Below are positions 32,272 to 39,810 of a stretch of DNA of 40,526 nucleotides, one piece after another. Under the pieces are notes generated by a model. That model was not told where the DNA came from. It ran no database searches and was given only the letters and a program-made list of their open reading frames with translations. Position 1 is the stretch's first letter. Every line of letters begins with the position of its first letter. The position numbers and the translations under genes are program-made. The DNA comes from an uncultured Bacteroidales bacterium (GTDB taxonomy: Bacteria > Bacteroidota > Bacteroidia > Bacteroidales > WCHB1-69): NCBI GenBank assembly GCA_946407715.1, contig CAMJPH010000010.1, positions 1 to 40,526 on the forward strand, given 5' to 3'.

Positions 32272-33804
32272 TTATCCCATTGTAGCATATTGGCGTCGCA
32301 GCATCACCTTGGCCTTCGGCAGTGCCCGTAACGCTTGTACAAATTCTTGTCCGTTGAGAGGATCGAAACCTTCCATCATCTTGTGTGCCAAATTGTAACG
32401 TATTTTGGCCATATAGCAACAGTTTTCGGCTGGTTTGCGCCAGTCTCCATGCTCCATCTGACCATGTCCAGGACAAAGATTGCAGTAATCGCAATAGTCA
32501 TGGCGACCACAGTCTGTGAACTGCTGCAACGAGTGGGTTTGCCATTTTTGTAAGGAATCGTTGTGAGATAAAACATTGGATAAACTGTCGTTCTTCAGAT
32601 TACCAAACGACAATGGGAAAGCACAACAAGGTTGCAGGTTCCCGTCGGGTGTAATGCAAAAACTAGTCATTCCTGCTCCACAAGCAACATTTTTCAAATT
32701 GCGGGGATAACCGCCATAGTTGGGCGCTTCTGGACCCACATATAGCGGAATGTTGTCATCGCGCAGCACCACGTACAGTTGTTCCTCTGTCAGACGGAGC
32801 TGGCGGGCACAGATGTCGCCTTCGTTCGAATCGGAAATATTGATTTCGAACTGTGGCTGCGCACCCAATTTGAATGCCAAATCAGCCACCGTATAATAAC
32901 TGTGCAAGTTTGGCTGCATCACACAACACTTGATATTCATCGGCACGGCCAGTTCGGAAAGACGATTCACCACATTCATGGAACGTTCCCACGAACCGGG
33001 TATGCGAGTAATGGCATCATGATCCTCAGCAACACCGCTGTAGATACTCACTCCCACTAACCGTGGATAGTAATCAGCAAGTCGTTCCACATCGTTTACA
33101 ATGCGTTGCCCATTCGTAAAGACATCAAAGGCTATCTCCTTCTGGTACAAGTAGTCAATAATATCCCAAGCTATCGGCTTGGAGAAAGGGTCACCACCAG
33201 AGAGACAGACTTTCACAAGTCCAGCATCGTCAAGTTCATCAATGATACGTTTGTAGTTATGCAGTTGCAATTCCTCTCTGTCGCCTCTATGCGATATTTC
33301 ATCGTCATTGCGAGTTGCACCGGGGTTATAGCAGTGGATGCACTTTTCGCTACAGTTGTAGGTCAGCTCAAACATCACCGATGTGACTACACCGTCTGCT
33401 TCAACAGCTTCGTAGTAGGCTTGTTCAGCGTTGGATGTTTCCATCGGCAATTTTTCTTGGGTGGTTTTCTCCACCGATTGTTGTTTTCGCTTGAAATCAG
33501 CCAGTTGCGTACGATAGCGGAGAATATCATCTTTTGTTGGAAGCTTGCTGACGAGCAATCCCAGTTCCACAAAATATTGGAAAAAAGGCTCGACACTCTC
33601 TTCGGCGATTCCAGTTGCACGAGACACTTCTTCAATCGATACATTCGCATTGCGTTTTACCTTGAGAACTCGACCAACCACATCGGCAGAGTAGCTATCA
33701 AAAAAATAGCTGTAACCAGCGATAAGATTATACATCAACGCCACATGTTTTTCTGCATTGTATCTTCCGCAAGTCCACTCTGGACGAAAATACGTTCTTT
33801 CCAT
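32272..33804 (-). CDS. Radical SAM/SPASM peptide maturase with N-terminal PqqD-like region
   Basis: This enzyme would use a [4Fe-4S] cluster and S-adenosylmethionine to make radical-based modifications on a peptide. The radical SAM motif is C151-x3-C155-x2-C158 in YNCSEKCIHCYNPG, followed by a GGDP-type SAM segment (CLSGGDPF, about 203). The SPASM region holds C375, C383, C393/C394 (ACGAGMTSFCITPDGNLQPC) and C432, C438, C441, C444 (CGRHDYCDYCNLC), with C462/C463 behind, enough for auxiliary clusters. Residues about 35-90 (DVVGRVLKVK, VSIEEVSRATGIAEESVEPF) look like a PqqD-type recognition element that would bind the leader peptide. The 34-residue precursor gene follows by 46 bases. Confidence 0.88.
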   Translation of the reverse strand: MERTYFRPEWTCGRYNAEKHVALMYNLIAGYSYFFDSYSADVVGRVLKVKRNANVSIEEVSRATGIAEESVEPFFQYFVELGLLVSKLPTKDDILRYRTQLADFKRKQQSVEKTTQEKLPMETSNAEQAYYEAVEADGVVTSVMFELTYNCSEKCIHCYNPGATRNDDEISHRGDREELQLHNYKRIIDELDDAGLVKVCLSGGDPFSKPIAWDIIDYLYQKEIAFDVFTNGQRIVNDVERLADYYPRLVGVSIYSGVAEDHDAITRIPGSWERSMNVVNRLSELAVPMNIKCCVMQPNLHSYYTVADLAFKLGAQPQFEINISDSNEGDICARQLRLTEEQLYVVLRDDNIPLYVGPEAPNYGGYPRNLKNVACGAGMTSFCITPDGNLQPCCAFPLSFGNLKNDSLSNVLSHNDSLQKWQTHSLQQFTDCGRHDYCDYCNLCPGHGQMEHGDWRKPAENCCYMAKIRYNLAHKMMEGFDPLNGQEFVQALRALPKAKVMLRRQYATMG

Positions 33805-33894
33805 AAAGTTTGTTATTCTGCTGATTTTTTGTTTTTTTAAATCCTACCGAAGCAATGACTGCATTTCAGACCTCCATAGGATAGGACAATAATC

Positions 33895-34326
33895 CTACAT
33901 CCGTTCGTATCGTTCGGTAATATTGAGGTATCCTTCTTTTCCTTCTTGCGTCATTTGCAATTTTAGCTCAAGTGAAGTATCGGTTATTTCGGTTATTATT
34001 CCTCTAAATATCCATGGGGGTGTTGCTGCAGGATAATAGAGGGTGATACCGTCTTTTTCCAAAGACCACGTGGCTTCATGACTGTTTCCCGACGGAAACA
34101 CGTCTCTGAAAGTTCCATCTGATTTGAATTCTCGTACATAACCCACATCGTTATTTTCCGATTCCACGCCAGATCTACTGACTTGTCGCTCGTATGTGCA
34201 TTTCCATTTGCCAATGATTTTGTCGCGATACTGGGTTTGATCCGCCTGCTTTGTGTGGCAGGAAATTAATACAACAGCCATAACCAAACAGACTGTTCCA
34301 ACAATAATTGATGTGATTCTTTTCAT
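33895..34326 (-). CDS. Lipocalin-like lipoprotein
   Basis: This 143-residue lipoprotein has a signal peptide and lipobox (MKRITSIIVGTVCLVMAVVL then ISC). The mature part shows the plan of small lipocalin-like domains from Bacteroidota: IIGKWKCTYERQ as the opening strand, VREFKSDGTFRDVFPSG, HEATWSLEKDGITLYYP and a later VELKL-type strand pair (TDTSLELKLQMTQEGKEGYL). The function is unknown; such domains often bind small hydrophobic molecules. It lies between the zinc-ribbon genes and the radical SAM gene, 90 bases before the latter. Confidence 0.7.
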   Translation of the reverse strand: MKRITSIIVGTVCLVMAVVLISCHTKQADQTQYRDKIIGKWKCTYERQVSRSGVESENNDVGYVREFKSDGTFRDVFPSGNSHEATWSLEKDGITLYYPAATPPWIFRGIITEITDTSLELKLQMTQEGKEGYLNITERYERM

Positions 34327-34374
34327 TTTTTTATTATTTAATTGGGTTAATAATAAGATTCCTATCTTCCATAT

Positions 34375-35478
34375 TTATTTATTAGCTCTTTCAAACGCTT
34401 CAAAGAATCGGTTAAATAATTTTACAACTTTATAAAAAGCATCTTCTTTACCGTAACCTTTTTTTCTGAATCCGCCATAGATCAAAAAAAACACACCTGT
34501 TAGTGCTACCGTCATGCCGATGATTGTAAGAAAGTATAAGGTTTCAAAATCACCGAAAGAAACAATAGTCAGAATAACGCCAATAACCGTTATTCCAACA
34601 CCTATTATAATACTTTTGTCAACTTTTTTTGATTCTTCCCTCTCTATTTCAGCTGCTCGTTGCTCATGCTGTTGCTTGAGAGCCAAATATTCAGCCTCCT
34701 GTTTGTTACACCATCGCTGTGTCCTAACTACAGCATCATGGAACAAGGTGTTGTCAACGACAAAACTATACAACGCTTGAAATGAGGCTATTAGCAGTTC
34801 CTCATCTTCTTTGGTGCCGCAGATTGCAACAGAACTTCCGTTCTGTTTTATAATTTTAACCTCCAACTTGTTTGCTTTGCAACATTTGAGGAATTGATCG
34901 TGTTCAAAAGGAAATGCGGAAAGGCCTTCTCTTGAATCCTTCGCCTGAAGTTTGATGGTCTCATTCCCATCAACAAAGATGAGAACCTCTCTGTTGGGAG
35001 AAAACAAATTCCGATACTCATCTTCCCATCCTTTTTCTTTTAACGCACACAACAAATCACTCTCATCATAACAAAAAAGAAATTGATTTTCTTCATTAGT
35101 ATTGAGACTGGATGCATATACTCCTGGTTTCGCAGTGCCAATCCTTTCACAAAGACTATCAAGTTCATAATTCCCACTCATATAATAATGCGAGACAATC
35201 CTCTTTTTCCCATCGTCCTCTTTGATTTGGAAAATCGTATCATAATCCACAACAATCTCTTCTTTCTCGGGCGATACTGAGACGGCAACCTGATTGTTCG
35301 GTTCACCACAATTGGGACATGCTTCCGAACTCTTCTTATAATGTGTTCCGCATTCCCGACAGACCACATTGGCGAATTCTGTCACTGGAATTGGTGTCAA
35401 CTCGTTACCGCAACCCGGGCAACGCTTCGCGTGTGATGAAACTTCTTTTCCGCAATGCGGACATGGGATTAAAGCCAT
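34375..35478 (-). CDS. Zinc-ribbon membrane protein, intact member of a pair
   Basis: The 367-residue protein opens with two zinc ribbons, each with two CxxC knuckles: MALIPCPHCGKEVSSHAKRC then PGCG (residues 1-24), and VVCRECGTHYKKSSEACPNCG (about 38-58). A long soluble middle follows, then two adjacent transmembrane helices near the end (SIIIGVGITVIGVILTIV and LTIIGMTVALTGVFFLIYGG). The soluble part has no motif I can name. It lies 18 bases after a second zinc-ribbon gene that starts with a similar MALI-type sequence. DNA, RNA or protein binding at the membrane is possible but unproven. Confidence 0.75.
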   Translation of the reverse strand: MALIPCPHCGKEVSSHAKRCPGCGNELTPIPVTEFANVVCRECGTHYKKSSEACPNCGEPNNQVAVSVSPEKEEIVVDYDTIFQIKEDDGKKRIVSHYYMSGNYELDSLCERIGTAKPGVYASSLNTNEENQFLFCYDESDLLCALKEKGWEDEYRNLFSPNREVLIFVDGNETIKLQAKDSREGLSAFPFEHDQFLKCCKANKLEVKIIKQNGSSVAICGTKEDEELLIASFQALYSFVVDNTLFHDAVVRTQRWCNKQEAEYLALKQQHEQRAAEIEREESKKVDKSIIIGVGITVIGVILTIVSFGDFETLYFLTIIGMTVALTGVFFLIYGGFRKKGYGKEDAFYKVVKLFNRFFEAFERANK

Positions 35479-35496
35479 ATTCTTTACATTTAATCA

Positions 35497-36385
35497 TTAA
35501 TAAGTATTGACTTGCTTTTTTTGTTTGCTAAGCTGATTGTCCCAAACACCAACTATTTGGTAATCATCATTTATTATAAAGTGTTTTTCAAGAACAAATA
35601 TGGAATATTTGGATTCATCCATCCTGTCTAAAGAATAATCCTCAACGATTACAGCTTCAACTCTGCCATCGCTAAGTCGTTCTGTTCTGAAAGTTTCCCA
35701 ACGAAGAGAACTGTGTTTTCCGTAAACTTTGAAAAAGTCATCATAATTGCGATGATCATCCACCACATAATCCCGGCTTTTCCCGTAAGCAGAATGATAT
35801 CGCTCAACCGTGGGGGCATACAATTCTTGGAGGGTGGAAAAATCATTATTCACAACCGCATGACTATAGTCTCCTAACAGTTTCCTAATTCTATCATTGT
35901 CTGGAAAAGCATCCGAATACAGAATGCTGTTGTCTGTAGAGGCATCATCCGAATAGGTTGGTGATGAATTCAATCTGTCATTTGAATTCTGGGTATTGTC
36001 ATTTGAAGTGGTTTCTATTTCCTGCTTATAATCAATGCTGGTTTTGTTGTAACGTTTTGTTGGCGAACCGCTATCATCATACAATAGAAAGCAAGCAATC
36101 GCCGATATCGCAATCACGATGACAGCAATGAGTCCCCAAAGAACCACTTTACTCTTCTTTTGCACGGGAGCGGTCGGCTTCACATTGCCCGTGTCATGGA
36201 GTTCGGATGTGACTTCAACATTTGAGTGATGCTCTTGCGGTAGATTGGTCGGTTGAGGTGGGTCAACAGATGTGGCCGAGAATCCGCTGGCAAGCAAATC
36301 CTTTACTGGTGCCCCACAATTGGGGCATTCCAACGCATTGGGGCTGACCCCCCGGCCGCATTCGGGACAATTTGATTAGTGCCAT
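35497..36385 (-). pseudogene. Zinc-ribbon membrane protein with a frameshift at codon 5
   Basis: The ATG at 36385 reads MALIK, and then a single extra T throws the frame off. Removing it gives CPECGRGVSPNALECPNCGAP, an N-terminal zinc ribbon matching that of the next gene. As it stands, the open frame begins only at a TTG (36333) and has lost the first CxxC. The rest is intact: a membrane helix (VVLWGLIAVIVIAISAIACF, about residue 85), a Ser/Asn/Thr-rich linker and a C-terminal domain of about 120 residues (SDGRVEAVIVEDYSLDRM, HFIINDDYQIVGVWDNQL). The cause could be a real mutation in an A/T run or a sequencing error. Function is unknown. Confidence 0.7.
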
Positions 36386-36436
36386 AGTATTCTTTTTTCG
36401 TTTGATACAACGAAAAGAGCGCGGGTACAAACAGTC

Positions 36437-36490
36437 TTGCTTATCCCGTCAACTTAGGCTCTCGCATTGCCTCCTTCCGAGGATAAGCAA
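36437..36490. repeat. Inverted repeat with 34-base loop
   Basis: TTGCTTATCC and GGATAAGCAA are perfect inverted repeats 34 bases apart. On the minus strand the structure lies about 50 bases before the ATG of the frameshifted zinc-ribbon gene, so it could be a leader hairpin for that series. Confidence 0.6.
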
Positions 36491-36661
36491 TGTCGAAGCC
36501 CACGCTGTAATGAAATACTATAGGAATACTATGTAAATCATACCCATGAACGTTCATCATCGCGTTATCATGCGGAAGGGTTCTGGAATTTGCGAGATTC
36601 AAGTTGACCGCAGCATAACGTTTAACTCAACGTCTTTTCAATATGTCTGTCGCCCGCCCTC

Positions 36662-36674
36662 GCCCGTAACGGGC
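36662..36674 (-). repeat. REP-like palindrome, second site
   Basis: The minus strand reads GCCCGTTACGGGC within GGAGCCCGTTACGGGCGAGG. This resembles hairpin 1 at 22949-22964 (GCAGCCCGTTAGGGCTGAGG), including flanking bases, so both are likely copies of one repeat family. Confidence 0.6.
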
Positions 36675-36932
36675 TCCGACGTTTGACGCTGCAAATATAC
36701 TTTTTTTGAAATATGCACGAAAAAAATCTCAGACGTAAGACTTGAAACGTATGACGTATGATTGGGATTCCGCCAATGTCACACGTCTTACGGCTGTTGA
36801 AATGTTCATTCGTTGCAAAAAGGACTTCGATTTCTGCGAAATCTTGTTTTGAAAATTAACTATTTATCTTGATTAGTTAAGATAATTTTCACATCAATCT
36901 GACAGACAGGGAAATAAATATTTCTCAAAACT

Positions 36933-36965
36933 CTTGACAAACGGTGTGTTTGCATTGTATATTTG
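36933..36965 (+). promoter_or_regulatory. Bacteroidota-type promoter before the Rpn remnant
   Basis: A -33-like CTTG (36933-36936) and a -7 TATATTTG (36958-36965) are 21 bases apart, a good fit to the TTTG-TAnnTTTG consensus. It is the best complete promoter seen in the window and drives the truncated Rpn-type gene. Confidence 0.6.
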
Positions 36966-36983
36966 CAGACGGAACGGTTGTCT

Positions 36984-37011
36984 GTAGAGATGCGCAATTT
37001 TGCGCCTCTAC
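36984..37011. repeat. Degraded copy of the GTAGAGACG palindrome
   Basis: Left arm GTAGAGATGCGCAA and right arm TTTTGCGCCTCTAC match the perfect palindrome at 1991-2018 at 24 of 28 positions by eye. It lies just after the promoter and in the leader of the Rpn remnant. Confidence 0.7.
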
Positions 37012-37037
37012 GTGCGGGGCGCGGTTGTTGTAAAGAC

Positions 37038-37583
37038 ATGCCGGAATTCAAGGAAAAAAAGCGTTTCTTCTCAAGAATTTACCACAAAGATGACGACAAT
37101 GACATTTATACAAAAAACATTGTTTACGATTTCGTTGAATTGAGTAAATTTGCCGCGCAATTGGAGACGCTTGACATGGGCGACGAGCGCAACCGCATAT
37201 TCTACATGTTCACCAACGTGGCGTACCTACAGAAAGATGAGGTCAACGCTTTGACACCCATACAGATGCGTTTCTATGAGGAATGTCAAATCACAAATTT
37301 CACCGATATGGAAAAACAGGATTATGTCAAAAGTCTGATGGAGTACCCCAGTGTGCATGAGATGGTGGAATGCGAGCGTGCGGAGGCAAAAGAGGAGGGA
37401 ATACAGATCGGTATTCAGATGGGCATAGAACAAGGCATAGAATAGGGGATGCAGAAAGGTCTTGAACAGGGTCGTCTCGAACTCATCCGAAAACTGCTCG
37501 CGGATGGCCTTGATGTAGCTGTCTTGGCGAAGGCAAGCGGTCTGACCGAAGACAAGATTCTCGCAATGCCCCATAACCCATAA
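37038..37583 (+). pseudogene. Rpn-type PD-(D/E)XK nuclease/transposase, truncated and interrupted by TAG
   Basis: The reading frame starts MPEFKEKKRFFSRIYHKDDD and continues with the C-terminal half of Rpn/YhgA-like proteins: NIVYDFVELSKFAAQLETLD, NRIFYMFTNVAYLQKDEV, and the charged repeat tail GIQIGIQMGIEQGIE. A TAG at 37443-37445 cuts the tail, and after it the same frame continues GMQKGLEQGRLELIRKLLAD to a TAA at 37583. The N-terminal nuclease core with its Asp and Glu-x-Lys residues is missing. AAG or CAG to TAG is the likely change. A promoter and a degraded palindrome lie just upstream, so the 5' deletion may have occurred at that repeat. Confidence 0.7.
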
Positions 37584-37593
37584 CCATTACAAA

Positions 37594-37844
37594 ATGACCT
37601 TTCTCGACCAACTTTCCGACGCCATTGACATCCAGCAGCAGCGGCAGGATCAGGAATACAACGAGCTGAAGGAACGGCCGTTGCGCGAGCGCGTGAGCAG
37701 GGGTTACACGATGACCAACCTGCACGCGGAGTTCGAATTCTACGACGGGGCGCCGACACGCTTCGTGCCCGCTTCGATCGGCACTATACGATTAAGTTAT
37801 CCGACTACCGCATGGACGATGTCGAAGAGACGGTGGCGGCGAAG
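37594..37844 (+). pseudogene. Deletion scar: helicase-like N-terminus joined to nuclease tail
   Basis: From the ATG at 37594 about 50 codons read MTFLDQLSDAIDIQQQRQDQ, then LRERVSRGYTMTNLHAEFEF. I recall this as like the start of large SF1-type helicases in Bacteroidota, but that is not checked. Near 37770 the sequence switches, in another frame, to FDRHYTIKLSDYRMDDVEET then VAAK. This matches the last 23 residues shared with the nuclease gene at 27001-28335 (19 of 23 identical). The arrangement fits a large deletion in a former helicase-nuclease gene pair. The helicase identity is the weaker part; the nuclease match is directly visible. Confidence 0.6.
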
Positions 37845-37929
37845 TCAACAGTTGGCAGTTGGCGAGAAACATTGACAAGAAAGCTTTCAAGCTGCTGGAG
37901 AAGCAACACGCACGGAGTGTGAGTAATCT

Positions 37930-39597
37930 CTACAAAGTGGAAAACACGATTTTCACAGGGTTTTCCCATTCTCCCATCAACGCCTTGAACGCTTTTGCGC
38001 TCTTGGCTGTAACCCAATCGAAAGGCAGGCTGAGCTGGCGGGTGATGGTCACCGTCTGACCGTCTATCTGTATGTCAATCAGTAGTTTGGCCTTCTCAAC
38101 GGAGATTTCTTTATGCACGGGTTTCGTCAGGATGCGAACGTTGGCGGGTAATTTGACAGAATAGGTGTATTTTTCAACAGCCCCATCCGTGCACACATCG
38201 TATTGCCGGTCGTTATGGATGTTCACAGAGCGGACTTGTGTGCCGTAGTTGCCGTCATCAATAGTCAGCTCGTAGTATTTGCTGGCAAGTTGGGAGACAG
38301 ACACTTTCGCAACTTCGATTTCCTGTGGACGCAAAGTTTCCGTCAGAGGGGACTCTACATTCTTTCGTTTCACTGCTACCTGCGGGTTGTTCCAGTTTTC
38401 ACTTTCGATGGTGATGTCGGCAGCCACATCCACGTTGATATCAATCTTCTCTTGAGCCCATTGTTGACCGTTCAAATCGATGAATGAATACTTGGGGTGA
38501 AGCACATGGAGGCTCAAATCCTCGATTTCATTTGCCGAAATGTAATAGTATCTTTCTCCCACTTTTACATATATCATAGTGGCCGGATTCTTGGCTAATG
38601 TTTCAGTGATGAAGACCAATTGTGCGTCATAACCCAAACTTTGCAACACACCCGCCAACAGGATGTTCTTTTCGATCGGCAACGCGCAGTTGCTCTCCCA
38701 CACCTGTTGCGGCGAGGCAAACATATAGTTCAACACGCTGGCATCCAGATGATTGGTCTGGATATTGTCGTGGATGTAATCCCTGACTGACAAAACCTTG
38801 TCCATATCGGTCATCTCTTTCGTGAATCGACCCATGAAGAAGTCTGTAATCTTCTGATTGCTAAATTTTTGCATAGCATTTTGCCGGGCGATTTTGCCGA
38901 TGATATAATGCGGTTCATCCATGGTGTAAAACGTGACGGCCTTATAATCACCAGGGAAAATGTACTCATCCGTAGGATATTCTGGCAGATTGGTGAAGGT
39001 CATTACGGTGGTTTTCATCCCTTTGTCGGTGCTCTCGGTTTCCGTGTAGGAAAGTTTTCCGTTCAACACAAATTTCGCGGGCTTGTAGTCCGGCGAGGTC
39101 ACGTTGACCACGTATTTTTCCACCGGCACCTCCTCCTGCAAATCAACCTTTTCTAACAGTTCCTGGAAGAAGAAGTTCTTGGAGCGGATGGTGTAGTCAA
39201 GGACGATGACGGCGTCGTACTCCAGCGCCGTGTGCGTCACCACCATCGTGCGGATGCCGTTGAGCCGCTCGCATTTGGTGCAACCCTCCGGAAGCATCGG
39301 GTTGAAGGCGTTTTCGGGGGTCTCCACCTTGCTGCCGTCCTTGCGAATGGTGTAGGCCTCGTTGATGATGAGCTCCTGGAAATCAGGATTGTAGGTGATG
39401 AACGTCTCCCCGAAATGGTCGAACGTCATCCGCGTGAAAATCTGCAGCTCCGTGCGCTTGCGGAACTCGGTCGAACCGTCCGTGTTCAACGTGTAACTCT
39501 CGGAAATGAGTTTATAGACGGCGTCCTTTTCGGGGGCCTTGGCCATGACAGTTGACATGGCGCATATTGCGATGATTACGAGTATGTATCTTTTCAT
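37930..39597 (-). CDS. Secreted DUF3857/transglutaminase-like protein
   Basis: The 555-residue protein has a signal peptide (MKRYILVIIAICAMSTVMAK) and the DUF3857 opening pattern: YTLNTDGSTEFRKRTELQIF, FGETFITYNPDFQELIINEA, YTIRKDGSKVETPENAFN. DUF3857 is followed in this family by a transglutaminase-like core: VLSVRDYIHDNIQTNHLD, the Cys-bearing helix WESNCALPIEKNILLAGVLQ (about residue 305) and SLGYDAQLVFI. The C-terminal third is beta-rich. Such proteins are exported and common in Bacteroidota, with unknown substrates. The Cys is kept, but GxC context is replaced by SNC, so peptidase or cross-linking activity is uncertain. A related gene lies directly upstream on the same strand. Confidence 0.85.
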   Translation of the reverse strand: MKRYILVIIAICAMSTVMAKAPEKDAVYKLISESYTLNTDGSTEFRKRTELQIFTRMTFDHFGETFITYNPDFQELIINEAYTIRKDGSKVETPENAFNPMLPEGCTKCERLNGIRTMVVTHTALEYDAVIVLDYTIRSKNFFFQELLEKVDLQEEVPVEKYVVNVTSPDYKPAKFVLNGKLSYTETESTDKGMKTTVMTFTNLPEYPTDEYIFPGDYKAVTFYTMDEPHYIIGKIARQNAMQKFSNQKITDFFMGRFTKEMTDMDKVLSVRDYIHDNIQTNHLDASVLNYMFASPQQVWESNCALPIEKNILLAGVLQSLGYDAQLVFITETLAKNPATMIYVKVGERYYYISANEIEDLSLHVLHPKYSFIDLNGQQWAQEKIDINVDVAADITIESENWNNPQVAVKRKNVESPLTETLRPQEIEVAKVSVSQLASKYYELTIDDGNYGTQVRSVNIHNDRQYDVCTDGAVEKYTYSVKLPANVRILTKPVHKEISVEKAKLLIDIQIDGQTVTITRQLSLPFDWVTAKSAKAFKALMGEWENPVKIVFSTL

Positions 39598-39655
39598 TTT
39601 TTGTTTATTTTTGTCGTTATTGCTGCTTCCGCAGTCAGGAGCAGTCTCCTATGTC

Positions 39656-39750
39656 AACCCACACACTGCGCTGCGCTTGTGTGGGGTTATTAGCGCTTCG
39701 CGCGTCTTGTCTTACCCCCCTGCCCTTCGGGCATCCCCCCTAAAGGGGGG
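39656..39750. repeat. Cluster of three hairpins between the DUF3857 genes
   Basis: CCCACACA pairs with TGTGTGGG (39658-39685), TGCCC with GGGCA around TTC (39721-39733), and CCCCCC with GGGGGG around TAAA (39735-39750). From memory the last two adjoining words are common in Bacteroidota intergenic DNA. On the minus strand they follow the partial gene and could end its transcript. Confidence 0.6.
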
Positions 39751-39810
39751 AATGGTGCTTCGACTGAGACATTTTCGTTTAACTGCTAACTGCTAACTAC
39801 AAACTGCTAA

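Larger units (their letters stand above)
36386..36932. other. Non-coding stretch with inverted repeats
   Basis: I see no gene. The stretch contains a 10-base inverted repeat (36437-36490), a palindrome TGAACGTTCA near 36548-36557, a REP-like palindrome (36662-36674) and repeated ACGTATG/ACGTAAG words around 36731-36800 with a CGTAAGAC/GTCTTACG pair. It separates the minus-strand series from the plus-strand remnants. Confidence 0.6.

Noticed and set aside
36963..37037. N-terminal extension of the Rpn remnant from a TTG at 36963
   Set aside because: This start lies inside the -7 element and the frame then runs through the palindromic repeat, so it cannot be the real N-terminus.
31656..37445. 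TAG reassigned as a sense codon, suggested by two in-frame TAG codons (31656 and 37443)
   Set aside because: Intact genes such as gcvT and the ABC exporter end in TAG, and both interrupted genes lie in a region with other damage.
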